Shown here piece by piece: positions 46,438 to 59,246 of a stretch of 64,000 nt of DNA. This DNA is from Adineta ricciae (lineage: Eukaryota > Rotifera > Eurotatoria > Adinetida > Adinetidae). How positions within the stretch are numbered: position 1 is the stretch's first letter; every line of letters starts with the position of its first letter. The position numbers and the translations under genes were made by a program. The notes under the pieces were generated by a model. That model ran no database searches. It was given only the letters and a program-made list of their open reading frames with translations, and was not told the origin of the DNA. The DNA is taken from positions 261,879-325,878 of the forward strand of contig CAJNOJ010000073.1 in the NCBI GenBank assembly GCA_905250025.1, read 5' to 3'.

Positions 46438-48285
46438 TTCTAAAAGAAATATCCATCAGAAACTTCAGACTAAAAAATCATCTCCATCTTACTGTTTGTT
46501 GTACACCTTAATTTGTCTACTGAGAATGAAAATGAAATCAGTGATATTCTCGATGACCTTTATACGAGATGTAAACAAAGATCACATGATTAGATTTCAC
46601 ATCGTTTCAGTCAATGAAAACAAGGACGCATCTTCATATAGTCAAATTCACTTTTCCTCTTCGATTTTTGCCTGATATGTTTGCTACATATATTCACATT
46701 GTTTTCTTTCTTTTCTCTTACTACGTAAACACTCGATGTATATAGGCCACGTGTAGAATTAACAAATCACATACTAAATAAATGAATGTGACAATAATTT
46801 ATTTCAGTACGCCGATTTTCGTTCGAAAATATCGATTAAATTATTCAGATAAAAACGCTTTTTCTCCTCCCACTACAAACTGAAGGATGTGAGTGTTGCC
46901 AAATCCTTTCATGATCAACAAATAAATCTATAAATACCAAAAGAGCGTCTTCTATTACGTGTCCAACGATCGAATTGCTGTAGAAACTATCAAGAACAAA
47001 AAATCGAATAAAACAACGAAGTATGACAATCTAAACGAATTTTTCCGATAATACCTCGAATTGTAGCTGTATTTCATGCGTCAAGCATTCGCTGACGTAT
47101 TCATCCAGACAAATTCTCTTTTCTTTGTTTGTTCTCTACTAGTCGTACCATATCTTTTCGCCATCTCGATGTTACACTGAATAGAAACGAAACAGAAATT
47201 TTGAAAATGACCAAAGAAAAAGATTCATACGATATTAATATTCATAAAACTACTTTGATCGATCTCATGTTTCTCTATCTATATAAATTTCTGTTCGAAC
47301 TGTGTCTTTCTCACCTAGGTCAATGGAACAGCACGCCGCCTTGGACCCGGTAAAGACTTGAACGTTATAGATAATCATTCTGTTCTCGTTTTCTGCTCTG
47401 CTCGAATAGATTTTATCCCTATTCACGTTAAAAAATTCGAGCAACGATGAATCATTTTCTCCATGATGATAATGACCTTTTTGCAAACAAAAATGCTTGC
47501 GATGAAGCATCATATTCGATATGGAATTGCAGCCACGATTTACTCATACAGTAAGAAAAGATTTGTCGAGTACAGAGGCTGCCCGATCCTACCTCGAAGC
47601 AAGTCGAAAACAAGTGTTTCTTACATCCATTGTATCAATATATTCCTGCTTATTTACCTCACCCATTGTGAGATATAGATTCAATTGCGGTGTGGCCAGT
47701 ATTCCGTGAACGCATGTAGAATAGAATAGATTTTTCTACATAGAAAGCCTCCTTCATATTGTGTACGTGTTGAGTGAAAGTTTTGATATTTCTTTCAGCT
47801 TTATGTGACATGGGTGCGAGGTAGAGAGATTCATTCCGTTTTGAACGAGCAACGAAATATGCTGATTGACGTCATACTACATATGCCTTTAATAGATACA
47901 TTCTTATAATCCCACTGATGTAAAGTCACGAACAAAGACTGCTGTGAAAGTATGAAATAAGTCCATCTGCCATGTGATTTTCGTGTAATTTTTATCAAAA
48001 TAATTAATGCGACTCGATGACGACCGTTAATAGAGACGCATTTCATCATCATCCTCACCCTCGAACACTTTCCCGCTCCGTTCTTTAGTTCATTACAAAA
48101 ACGCTAAAACCACTACGAAGAAATTTATGTGCAATAGAACACCAAATACGATATACGTTAATTAGTATGAGGAAGGAAACAGAAGAGAAGAAATGATGTT
48201 TCTTACAAATATTCGCAAGTCGATCCCGATCAAGCATTCATATATGTAATAATTAAGAGTGCATATCCATACATATTGGAGTTCA
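46438..48285. other. 1.8-kb intergenic region (H1)
   Basis: Aligns with 12495-14341. No supported gene. Confidence 0.5.
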
Positions 48286-48957
48286 TTAATCGGAGGATAT
48301 TTTACCGTTTACTTTTTTGAAAAATTTATCTTTTTCGTTCTTGGCAATGCAATTTTGTCGTGCATAACATACAGAATTATCTTCATATCGAGATTTATTA
48401 TGAGTTGGTGCCAATTTAGTTGTGCTATTTGATGATGGCATGGTCGAAGAAAACGAAGAAGGCGGGCTTTTAGAATTGTGCCGAAATTGATCTCGAAGAA
48501 ACCGAAAGACAATCGTTGAGCTGGTAATGACAGTACTTGCCAGACCAAGGGCAACGGCTGTACGCTGCCCACGCTCAACCGTATGATAATACAATTGATC
48601 GAAGAGGCTTAAATTCTTAAATATATGCTTTTCCAAGCCAGGATAAAACAATGCATGAACCTTTGCTACCAAAAACATTTCTTCTCTTGAATTCAATTTG
48701 TTCTGCGTCACCCGTTTGTAAAGATCTTCATTTCCAGATTGATCATTCAAGGAATCTTGATATTTTTGGCGAAAAGATAACAAGTTGATATATCTGTCAC
48801 AATTTTGTGTTTCGTCGAGAAGTGAAACAAATGCTGATGCGCTGAACCCGTCATCATTATTCTTCTCACTTTTCATATTTGTTAGCAGTGTCCAGAAAAG
48901 TTGATAGCATGTATCGTCATCCATAAACTCCTTGCTGCTGGCTGATCCTTTTTGCAT
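48286..48957 (-). CDS. Unknown one-TM protein, 223 aa (H1 allele)
   Basis: Same length as the H2 allele at 14342. The membrane helix (RTAVALGLASTVITSSTIV) and the segment KLNSREEMFLVAKVHALFYP are unchanged. Differences cluster in the loop near residues 31-40 and the Ser-rich tail. Family not recognised. Confidence 0.7.
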   Translation of the reverse strand: MQKGSASSKEFMDDDTCYQLFWTLLTNMKSEKNNDDGFSASAFVSLLDETQNCDRYINLLSFRQKYQDSLNDQSGNEDLYKRVTQNKLNSREEMFLVAKVHALFYPGLEKHIFKNLSLFDQLYYHTVERGQRTAVALGLASTVITSSTIVFRFLRDQFRHNSKSPPSSFSSTMPSSNSTTKLAPTHNKSRYEDNSVCYARQNCIAKNEKDKFFKKVNGKISSD

Positions 48958-49025
48958 AGTAGTATTGTTAAAGACGTGGATCCGGATGAAGTGGAAATCT
49001 TATACTGAAACAATAGAACAGCATT

Positions 49026-49187
49026 GAAAAAATGAAGTCTTTCTTCTGTGTTTCTATTCAATGTCCATCACTTTTTCTTATTGCCTACTTGAACGGATCT
49101 TCTATTATATAGAATATGGATGAAACAGTAAATGTTTCTATACTATTCAGAGTGGCGATTGACATGACCAAAAAGTCATGTAGCATT
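49026..49187. mobile_element. 162-bp H1-only insertion with AGCATT direct repeats
   Basis: AGCATT occurs at 49020-49025 and again at 49182-49187. H2 has a single related copy (GGCATT, near 15077) and lacks everything between. The target-duplication look suggests a short transposed element. No clear terminal inverted repeat. Confidence 0.5.
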
Positions 49188-51713
49188 TGAAGATAGAGAT
49201 CTCGCAAAACTATGATGAGTTTGCCACAGCGTCAGGTGTAAACGATCGAAAATGAGACACTTAACAACTAAACAGTCAGACGAGTTATTTCTTCAAAGCT
49301 CACGATGACGCAGACATATGATATGCAATGTTGTGAAAAATTATAGAATTATATGAACATGCACTGTTTTTCTATATTGAGGTGAATTTTGTGTGGATAC
49401 TGTTAGCACATTCATATATAGATACGGGTTGTCTTGGCAAACACTCTTGCATGAAAGGGCTTAAGAAGATATTTTCATTAGAACTGCAAAAGAGATGCTA
49501 CTCACAATGCCAAAATGAGTTGAGAGCACTATATGAAGATGGTATTCTGAATTGAATGACAAGTGATCGAAATGGAATTCACCATCGGTGTTCAGAACTG
49601 TACAGAGAACGTATTCTACAGCAAAAATGAGCATTCAGAAGGTCCACTAATAGATTTGCTCAACAGTTCGATACCGTTACAAAAAGTATAGCGTTTGCTT
49701 ATAAAAAAGGCGCAATACTATTTGTTCTTAGAATGTGACAGACGACCTTCTTTTCAAGTAGCATCTTGTGACCTGATACGCGAATACAGCACACGTACAT
49801 TGGTAACACAGATTAAATGAGGAATCCTAGAAAATAGATGGCATACTCATTCACACACATGTATTCTATAGTTTTCATGTAAACGACATATTTCTTGTAA
49901 CTGTATCGCAAGAATGAGAAAATCAATTAGTTGACCTCCTCAATGCTCATTTTTGTTGCAAAATATGTGCTATGTACGATAGCAAACACTGAAAGTGAGT
50001 TCTATTTCGAAATTGATTTAAAGTTATCTCGGTACGAAAAACAAAGAATACTCACTTGATTCTATAGTTGTGCAGTCGAAAATTGATGAGTTTCCTGTAA
50101 TATTTTTTCTTTTCAACTTAACAATTGACATCAGCTCAATTAGTTTGGACATCTAACATGAACCGGATTGACATAGTATAGCAAACACAGCGACACGTGA
50201 TTCTATAATTTTTCACAAACACTACTTTTTTAATGAGTCTGAAATTTTAGCTTGTTGTTTTTGAACGGATTGAAAGCATATGGTTTTTCTAGTGTTTAAC
50301 GGCACGATTCTATGAGAACTATGGAGGTAGTACTTTCCTAGATGCTCTGCTGTATATGTGAAAGTCGCGGATTTTCTCCGTTCTTTGATATGAAGACTGT
50401 TCAATTCAACAAAAACATGTTTCAGATATCGAATTGAAAAATCTGACTTTGAAAAAACCCAACATTACGTACCATGACTGATTTAATAAACAATATAAAA
50501 GATAGTATGTTCGAGACATAGGAACAATGGACAAGGAATACTTTTCTTAGGGAAACAGATCGAGAAAAAAACGGGCAAATATATCGTTCGTTACTTTCAT
50601 CAGTAGAGCTATTCGACTGCTTTTAGATTAGTCTCTCATGTGAAAAAGAAATGTTGTTGTTGTTGTTATAGGCACGGACAACGAAGAAAGTAAATATTAA
50701 AGACTCTTCATATTTACTTTCGTGACGGAAAAGGAACTTATGATGATTTTCTCTCCTTTCGCTCGAGAATAAGAAGAGAGAGAACTCCAATGATCATCCA
50801 AGTGTTGTGCATACTTCAAAAAGTGAAAAAAAATAAGTTTTAAAATGGGAGTCATACTCGAAATTAAAACATTTTCAATATAAATCAGTAGTAGTAGCCC
50901 TACTGAAATTGAATTATTCCGTGCGTGATAAAACAAAAGATTCACTTTAGATACAATCATACTCATACTGAGAAGTTTTTTTTGTCATTGAAAAACTTGT
51001 ATATTACAAGACGATAGGCGATGTAGACTTGTGTATCCTTCGGCAGTTTAGCATCGCTACAGTGTTATTATTTACGTTGAGTTCACATTCGTATTGTTTT
51101 ATCAGAATATTCAGTGTTTTGGAAACTTCGTTAGTCTTATTAGAACCAAGGGGAGTTGGATGAATTTTTGGCCAAACGAAACGATCTCCTTGCTCGTGTA
51201 CGAAGATCAATCTATTATCAGCTTCTCGCTATATTCCAAAGATTTGTTCTAGGAAATTCGATGATGTTTACCAATCCAAGGATGACTTCAGTTAAATTCG
51301 TCTAAATCTCTCTTCTTTCGGTCTCTCCTAGCGATGCTAATTCTGTCTTTGCCTTATTCTGATTCTATAAATGTACCGTGTAGATTTTGAGGATACTAAC
51401 TAATACAGATCGTAACTTGGCAAAATTCAACGATGTACTACCAATGGATCGCTCTAAATCTAAACTACAATGATGGATAGTTCGATGGCAATAGATACAA
51501 TAGATACTGAACGCATAGCAAATTAGACAGACAAATAAACTTCTCTTCTTTTTACTTCTATAAAATATGGAAATATTTTCTGTAGATCGGCAATGTAACG
51601 ACTAGCTGCATTCATCTTCGAACTCGAGTGAGATATCAATAAAATAATACTATGCACTAGATATACTGACAACCAGATAAGTTGTTCAGAGGCTGTGGTG
51701 TGAATGGACGAAT

Positions 51714-51904
51714 GGTATTCTGTCAACGCAACTATTAGCACATTATCTAATCATCGACGATTATCTTATACTAAGCATGTTTTCACAATGAAAATGTGTT
51801 TTGTTGTCGGACAAATTAAATAGTATTAATACCAAGATAGTTTTCTGCATAACTGTGAATTTATCAAAAGAGAGTCCAGTAAATTGTTTTCTATTATGCA
51901 GGAA
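51714..51904. mobile_element. ~190-bp H1-only insertion
   Basis: H2 reads GGACGAATAGTGATG without interruption. H1 has about 190 extra bases flanked by GAAT-like repeats. It begins GTATTC and ends ATGCAG, so it also looks like an intron, but no exon surrounds it. Confidence 0.4.
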
Positions 51905-52108
51905 TAGTGATGCCAGAACATGAGTTAGATATACTTTATCAAAATCTTCATTCTCCTTTTACAACCTCATATAAACTGGAACATAATAAAACGCACTTTA
52001 AATACGGTGTGATGAGTAATACCGAGTTGCTAAAGCAAGTAATCAACGCCTCCCCTCCGGAATTGAGTGTATAACATAATTAGGACTTCTCTGTGTTTGC
52101 AACAGAAA

Positions 52109-52118
52109 TATATAAATA
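52109..52118 (+). promoter_or_regulatory. TATA box of receptor B (H1)
   Basis: TATATAAATA lies 78 bases before the first coding base at 52196, identical to H2. Confidence 0.55.
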
Positions 52119-52195
52119 AGGTCTTTTCAAGGACTTGCAGATTCATTAGTCAGCAATTCTAGACTACTCAAAAAGAGAAAAAGCTTCTTTCACAG

Positions 52196-53110
52196 ATGTC
52201 TACTATTGAATCATGGTTTATTCCATTTGATATTTTGTCACTTATCAGCACTACTTTAGCTGCTTTATTGGCTTTGATTTATCTTCTCATTATCATTTTT
52301 GATAAAACATGCCATACAGTTTCGATGATGTTAGTTGCCAACACTTCATGTGCAATTATCCTCTTCGCATGCAGTATGTTCAGTGAAACACTATTTACAC
52401 TACAAAATGATCTTCAACAAGTTCAAACTTACGATATTTCTTGTTTTATTCGAGCTCCTTTTGCTTACAGTGGATGCGCAATATTAAATTTTTCATTTAC
52501 TTCACAAGCATTCTATCGATATGTGCTGGTAGTTTACCCAACTCATGTGTTCTATCGATCCTACAAATTTCAGTTGTTACTTGTGATTGTCATATGGATA
52601 TATGGTTTTCTCGTTCCCGTCGAATTCGTTGCACGAGGTGAAGTGACATACAATCCCGACAATCAAATCTGTCAACTACCACTTGGACTATCGTTCTCTA
52701 TTATCTACATGGCTAGCTGTGTTTATGTATTTCCGATCTTCATAACAATGATCATTTATTATAAATTAATCCGCTATGTTAAACAGATGAATGCTCGAAC
52801 CACATCTGTTAACACTGTATTGCGTGCACGGCATGAGTTGAAAATGGTGAGACGTATAGTTATCATAATAGTGATTTTATTAGCTCTTGGTTTTACATAC
52901 TTTATCTTCATTTTAATGTCGTTTTTTACAACTCCACCAAAGTATCACTTTCGAATTGCACTTGTACTCCTTTGTGTATCGTTGACAAGCATAACGATTG
53001 TTTTATTTGTATTCACGGATCAACTGAAGCGACTGGTGACGAAAAATAGAAGGATCGAACCTGATATCAATACGGTTTTTGTTCTCCAGACGGCAATTCA
53101 TTCACGATGA
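52196..53110 (+). CDS. 7TM receptor B (H1 allele)
   Basis: 304 aa. It ends HSR instead of H because a stop TAA in H2 is TCA here. TM3 ends FYRY as in H2. In loop 3 it has QMNARTTSVNTVL, which it shares with receptor C of H1 and not with its own allele at 17780. Several silent sites follow the same pattern. Confidence 0.82.
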   Translation: MSTIESWFIPFDILSLISTTLAALLALIYLLIIIFDKTCHTVSMMLVANTSCAIILFACSMFSETLFTLQNDLQQVQTYDISCFIRAPFAYSGCAILNFSFTSQAFYRYVLVVYPTHVFYRSYKFQLLLVIVIWIYGFLVPVEFVARGEVTYNPDNQICQLPLGLSFSIIYMASCVYVFPIFITMIIYYKLIRYVKQMNARTTSVNTVLRARHELKMVRRIVIIIVILLALGFTYFIFILMSFFTTPPKYHFRIALVLLCVSLTSITIVLFVFTDQLKRLVTKNRRIEPDINTVFVLQTAIHSR

Positions 53111-54548
53111 ATTTACATGCGAGATGTAGATCACCTACAAAACATCTTTTTTTGTGTCGTGTCATCTTCAAATTGTTATGTGTGTCACATAAACGTGTAT
53201 TTTCATCATAAATAATTTTCTTTATCAAATAAGCGGCAAAGGGATATCTAATGACGACCTGTAGTTTCCGGATAAGAATCATGCTTTAATTCTTCATCAA
53301 CTTGCTATTCATGATTGAGAGGTTCATAGTACAATTCAGTCGCATTTAAAATATTCTCATAGGAAAGTGCTTTCGAATTAGCATTTATTATGATGTTCGA
53401 TGAAAGTTTAATTGGACCAGATGAATTCGACACTTTCTCACCGAGTTGGTATATCCATCTTACTTAAGTCGCTTTCAAATTCTATACACTATTTAATACA
53501 ATATCCATAGTCAAGTTCAGTGAGTTTTCAAAAACAGTCTATCCAATGATGAACTCTACTGTAGGAAATATGAACATAACTAAAGAAGACGACAACATTT
53601 AGTATGGCTGGACGTTTGTCTTTTATAATATATGACGACTGTTTGGTGACGCAAACACTATATACCATGGAGTATTGCGAAGTACAAAGGCTGTCTAACA
53701 TATTGAATGTGTATTATGATAAGTTCTATAGTAAGTAATCATACAATGATGAATAGTTGTCGTGAGAATATAATTCATATTGACATGTGACTAATCCAGA
53801 TCATGATGTTGAGCATCAATATGAAGTTTCACTCGTTTTATTCATGTTTGCTAGATTGGCAAACGAAGATAGGACCTTGTCTTACTGCTTCTATTTTGAA
53901 ATAAATCAAAACCGATCATATCCGTGTTTATACGGTTTCGAAAGAAAAACCGAATGTGATGAATTGACTGCTTTCTGGAAAATCTATTGTTAAATTCCAA
54001 CGACAGAAAATCGTTGGAAAAAGAGCATGTGAAAATTTAATTCGCATGTTCTTACCCATATCGTGAGGTTCAAAATAGTTTTTAGAAAGGTGATTAACAG
54101 GGATTGCTAACGACCCTTTCACAAAATGTATGTCGTTATAGTGAAGACGTGTTTCATCACTGTTTATATTAAATCGTGTTATCATCAAAATAATCTTCTG
54201 CGCACCTGTAAACATCTAACACGGAGATCTTCCAAGTTGTTGTCTGTTATACGAAGAGTGGTGCGAAGACACATGCTTGAGAAGTTAATCTGATATTATC
54301 ATTTTCATCCTCGCACAAAGACATAATCATGATGAAGTAGCAGCGTGATAAAATGCATGTTTATCTAATACAGTATGACAGTTCCTATGTAATTTTTAAA
54401 ACAGGAAGTAGGGAGCTTCTTTCTAAGACTATGTGCATAAGAATATGCAAGCATGACGTATTCAAACATCCACGTATCTATTACCTAAATTTTCTAGAGC
54501 TTTGGAAGAAGAAAACACAACACAGAAAAGAAAGAGCTATTTTCAGCG
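53111..54548. other. Spacer between receptors B and C (H1)
   Basis: Contains the ~360-bp insertion at 53790-54151 and an upstream 69-codon frame from 54353 that overlaps the start of receptor C. No supported gene. Confidence 0.5.
53790..54151. mobile_element. ~362-bp H1-only insertion
   Basis: H2 reads TGACATGTGTTCCATCAC across this point. In H1, ACATGTG and ACGTG-like repeats flank the extra DNA. It holds a 68-codon frame without recognisable features and a hairpin (CCAACGA, seven-base loop, TCGTTGG) near 53998-54018. Probably a small element. Confidence 0.45.
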
Positions 54549-55448
54549 ATGTCCACTGTTGAATCATGGTTTATTCCGTTCGATATTATCTTAGTTGTCA
54601 GCACTGGTTTCGCTGGTCTATCAGGAGTTATTTTCGTGCTTATTATCATTTTCGATAAAATATGTCACACTGTTCCAATGTTATTAGTCGCCAATACATC
54701 ATTGACTGCGATTCTGTTTGGATTCAGTATGTTCAGCTTGGCAATGTTCACACTACAAAGTGATCTTCGACAAGTTCAAACGTACGATGTATTTTGTATC
54801 GTTCGCTCTTACATTGCTTATGGTGCATGTGCAATATTCAATTTCTCATTTACTCTACAAGCATTCTATCGGTACCTACTGATCACCTATCCGAACCGTC
54901 TACTTTATCAATCAGCAAGATTTCAGTTGCAACTTATACTTCTCACCTGGATGTACGGCTTCATTGTTCCCATTGAGTTTGTTGCGCGAGGTGAAGTGGT
55001 GTACAGTGGTGACAATCAAATCTGTCAAATACCACTTGGACTATCGTTCTCTATTATCTACATGGCTAGCTGTGTTTATGTATTTCCGATCTTCTTAACA
55101 ATGATCATTTATTATAAAGTAATCCGTTACGTTAAGCAAATGAATGCTCGAACCACATCTGTTAATACTGTATTGCGTGCGCGGTATGAATTGAAAATGG
55201 TGAGACGTATAATTATCATAATAGTGATTTTATTAGCTCTTGGTTTGACATACTTTATCTTCATTTTAATGTCGTTTTTTACAACTCCACCAAAGTACCA
55301 TTTTCGAATTGCGTTCATGTTTCTCGATGTGTCGATGGCAGGTGTCATGCTTGTTGTGTTTAAATTTACTGATCATTTGCGAAGTTTTATGAAAACTAGA
55401 AGGAACATGGAACAAGGCACGGTTGCAGTTATATGGATCGGATCTTGA
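54549..55448 (+). CDS. 7TM receptor C (H1 allele)
   Basis: 299 aa, same length as H2. TM3 ends FYRYLLITYP. The TM5-TM6 part carries the H1-type variants (QMNARTTSVNT, IIVILLALGL, FTTPPKYHF) that it shares with receptor B of H1. In H2 the corresponding residues read LTLGL and TTLPKY. The tail RRNMEQGTVAVIWIGS is unchanged. Confidence 0.82.
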   Translation: MSTVESWFIPFDIILVVSTGFAGLSGVIFVLIIIFDKICHTVPMLLVANTSLTAILFGFSMFSLAMFTLQSDLRQVQTYDVFCIVRSYIAYGACAIFNFSFTLQAFYRYLLITYPNRLLYQSARFQLQLILLTWMYGFIVPIEFVARGEVVYSGDNQICQIPLGLSFSIIYMASCVYVFPIFLTMIIYYKVIRYVKQMNARTTSVNTVLRARYELKMVRRIIIIIVILLALGLTYFIFILMSFFTTPPKYHFRIAFMFLDVSMAGVMLVVFKFTDHLRSFMKTRRNMEQGTVAVIWIGS

Positions 55449-55595
55449 TTAAAATATAGCCATATGAAAAATAGCTGTCGTAAGATTACTTTTCTTGGTG
55501 AAAGTATGACCATCTAACTTATTTGTCCTCCTTCGAATAATAAAAGGAAAAGAATTGTTTATTATTACAATTCGAAATCAATCTAGTAAGACAGT

Positions 55596-55781
55596 ATGTG
55601 TCTAATTATGCTTGGCACTTGTACTTTAGCACTAGCTTTGTTTGTTCATGCAAGATGTGTTACATTTATCTGTCCATGTAGACATGGAACAGGAGAATGC
55701 GCTTTAATATATCGTGATTCTGGTAAAACATGTAAAGACGTTATAATTTGTCAGTCTCTGGCTTTAGTCAAGATGTCTTGA
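55596..55781 (+). CDS. Small secreted Cys-rich peptide (H1 allele)
   Basis: 61 aa: signal peptide and six mature cysteines as in the H2 copy at 20779. It ends VKMS. The six-cysteine pattern is unchanged while other positions vary (K to R, T to K, P to S). Confidence 0.6.
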   Translation: MCLIMLGTCTLALALFVHARCVTFICPCRHGTGECALIYRDSGKTCKDVIICQSLALVKMS

Positions 55782-56667
55782 CTCATTAGACCGAAATTTT
55801 AAAGACGAGAAGATCACTCTATCTGGTGTAGAAGCAAACTAGATTATAATTAGGCTCGTTTACCACGGAGCATTCGATTTTAATCGAAATGTATGACATC
55901 TTACAAAAGTAAAAATATCTATTAGGTTAGATCGATTCACTAATCAGAATATTTTTGCCAGATAGGGATCGTAGTTTTGCCATTATATCATTTCTCTCTA
56001 TCGTAACTCGCTCGTAATTTTATGGTTGGAACTGATAAAGCCCGTCGTAATGGCAATTGAAAGTGAACAAGCGAATTTATTGACATTCTTTCACTGCACT
56101 TTTCAGGGGGTAGCAGAGAATATGTTTTTGACTAGAGAGTGATCATCAAGCTTTATTTGGAACACGTAAGTGTGAGGATTCGTGCTTAACAAGCCCCAAG
56201 TTAAATTGAGAACTGACTTCAAGTCTGGTAACTATGTATCTGATAATCTCAAGTATGTTTCATTCGATGATATGAAAAAGAAAAAGAATGACGAGCTGTA
56301 TTATAAATCAATAGTCCTTCATGTGAAATACATAAAAATCTTTTCTTTCGTCGCGTATGATAGATATATGAACAATACGAATAGAAAGAAAATTCAAAGA
56401 AATACTGATTATTAACGCCCTCTTTTCTTTTTACATACTTGTCCTACGTCAAACGCAAGCTATACTTCAATCCGAAAGCGACTTCCTTTTCCTCCCAGTG
56501 TCGTCATAAATACTTACCCAATTTTACCTATTTCATCATCCAAACCCATTTATTTTTAGAGAATTTCACTACTTGTGGAGTTATATATAAAGTCATAGTT
56601 TGAAAGTCTTTTTAAATTACTTCTATTTAATCTTTGTATACCGTCTGACAAGTAAAACTAATCAAAC
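55782..56667. other. Intergenic, upstream of eIF2-gamma (H1)
   Basis: Aligns with 20986-21832 plus a ~50-bp extra segment near 55980. A 77-codon frame at 56182 is not open in H2. Confidence 0.5.
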
Positions 56668-58466
56668 ATGTTTACATACACAACCCTTAGTCAACCTCAG
56701 TTAGCCAAACAATCTACAGTTGATTTGGTTCGTGAGCGGAGTTTCTAAACTGTTTCGAATTTCTTTTCATGTAATTCGTGGTTTTAGGATCTCAGTAAAT
56801 TATCGCCATTGACACCTGAAGTTATTAGTCGACAAGCAACAATCAATATTGGCACAATTGGTCATGTCGCACATGGAAAATCAACAGTCGTTAAGTCGTT
56901 ATCTGGTGTATCAACAATTCGATTTGAAAAAGAAAAGAAAGAAAACAAGACCATCAACTTAGGTTATGCAAATGCAAAAGTATGAAGATCTAGAAGAATC
57001 GTTTCCAGACGGCAAAGAATTTTCTCTTTTCGATTAGATATTTGAATGTGACAATGCAAAATGTCCTCGCCCAGAGCGCTTTCGTTCGGCTGGTTCAAGC
57101 AAACAAGATGTTTTTCCCTGTGATCGCAATGGTTGCGGTGGTCAATTTCGACTTGTCCGACACGTCTCGTTCGTCGACTGTCCTGGCCACGACGTTTATA
57201 TGGCCACTATGTTGAACGGTGCTGCTATTATGGATGCCGCTCTTTTACTTGTTGGTAAAGAAAACGGTTATTTCTTTCTAGACTAGAAACGAATTGCTCT
57301 TTTCAGCTGCGAATGAAACTTGTCCGCAACCGCAAACATCCGAACATGTCGCAGCTATTGGTATTATGAAACTGAATTCAATAATGATCTTACAAAATAA
57401 AATCGATCTTGTAAGAGAATCTCAAGCAAGAGAACAATATCAACAAATTATTAATTTTATAAAAGGTATTGATTCCTTTTCATTTTCATTTTGAACGAAC
57501 TCGAATGTTGTGATTCGTGCCGTTAGGTACAAATGCTGAAGATGCTCCAGTTATCCCAATCAGCGCACAACAGAAAATCAATACGGATATTATTTGCGAA
57601 TATATTACAAAAAAGATTCCAATACCGCTACGAGATTTTTCATCAAAACCACGATTGATTGGTAAAAACATGAATGTTAAAATTTTGTTTTTCGCTAACG
57701 GTGATTTCCTCATAGTTATTCGTTCATTTGATGTTAATAAACCCGGGGCCGAAGTTAACAACCTAAAGGGTGGTGTTGTCGGTGGTAGTATTCTTAAAGG
57801 TGTTCTCAAAGTAAGTGAAAACTTCTTAATTGACTAACAATGATAGATCACATATGAATTGAATTAGGTTGGTCAAGACGTTGAAGTACGACCCGGTATT
57901 GTTTCTAGGGATAATGAAGGCCACCTTCGATGCCGTCCGCTTCGTTCGAAAATCGTTTCACTCTATGCTGAACAAAACGAACTTGCCTTCGCTGTACCTG
58001 GTGGATTGATTGGTGTTGGAACAAAAATTGATCCAACGCTGTGCCGTGCCGATCGTCTTGTTGGACAAGTGCTTGGCGAAGTTGGAACATTGCCAGAAAT
58101 TTATACAGAAATCCAGATAGCTTATTTTCTTCTTCGACGTTTGGTTGGTGTGAGAGCTGGAGGCAACGGAGGAGATCCCAGGGTAAGATGTTCTATTTGA
58201 TTGCCTAATCCATATGTTAAACCTGTTGTTTTGCATGTAAGGTTGCTAAATTGACAAAAGGTGAAATGTTAATGATTAACATTGGTTCCCTGAGTACAGG
58301 TGGTCGAGTATTGGGTATAAAAGATGATTTAGCCAAAATCCAATTAATGAATCCAGTTTGTACAGAAATATCTGAAAAAGTTGCTCTCAGTCGTCGCATT
58401 GACAAAAGTTTCCGTTTGATTGGCTGGGGTGAGATCCGACGAGGAACGGTGATTAAATCACAATAG
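56668..58466 (+). CDS. EIF2S3: Eukaryotic translation initiation factor 2 subunit gamma (H1 allele)
   Basis: Exons 56668-56727, 56788-56979, 57038-57254, 57307-57465, 57527-57661, 57716-57810, 57868-58182 and 58242-58466, 465 aa, with every exon length equal to H2. GTP-binding motifs and the four zinc-knuckle cysteines are intact. Differences are mostly silent, in contrast to G-gamma. Exon 1 changes the N-terminus (MFTYTT for MTTYTT). The first donor is GTTCGT here, against GTCCGT in H2. The alternative GTGAGC would create a stop. Confidence 0.95.
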
Positions 58467-59246
58467 TAGAAATCTCGATATCACAACCAGCTCCTTAACA
58501 ATTAGGACAATACATAAACAACATTCATTATTCTGTCGTGACTTTCCAATGTTTGTTAGATAACATCATTTATTAAGCAAGAATGCTGTTTTGAAACTGT
58601 TTAGCTAAATTGACAATGTTAAAGCACAGTTTTTATCGATCTCATATCACACAAAAATAATTGCATCATCTCAAACCTAATCGAGGCTCTCTAGCTTGGA
58701 ATAGACTTCATTCCAAAGAGATCAATATAAAAAAGTGATGTTTATGATGAGACAGGCGATGCAGAGAAATTATTGCTCATAATTCATAGCATTTATTTTG
58801 AGAACTTGCAATTCACGTGCAATTTTCTTGTAACACAGCACCCATATCTGTAATGGAATCCGACGCTCTTCTTGGCTGACAGCTGAGCGTATATCTGTAT
58901 CGAATGCATCGAAAAACGCGAAAACTCGAGTTCAAGCTGCAATGTTGTCGAGTAGAAATCCAATCTGGCAAATGATTTGAGTGTATATATATATTGCTTG
59001 ATAAGCTTCATTTCATGTCTATAGAAAGATCGGATGAGCGCAGTGGGTTGTGTTAGTGAAAAACATATGGCGACCGCTATGGTCAAAGTCAGATATCACC
59101 ATTATAATGAAAACATGAGACGCAAAAAGGTAAACTCTTACAAAAAAGTTGAATATTTACTCAGCATACTTTCTGATTCACTCAAAATGATAAAGATACT
59201 TTTCATATCTCGTCAACTTCATACGTAATTCTTTGTTTGAAACGAA
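58467..59246. other. Intergenic, eIF2-gamma to F-box (H1)
   Basis: Aligns with 23631-24517 but lacks about 120 bases. No gene. Confidence 0.5.

Larger units (their letters stand above)
48958..52195. other. 3.2-kb intergenic region with H1-specific insertions
   Basis: Aligns with 15014-17779. It is longer because of insertions near 49026, 49681, 51041 and 51714. No gene; the minus-strand frame near 50697 is a broken match to 16655-16978. Confidence 0.5.
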
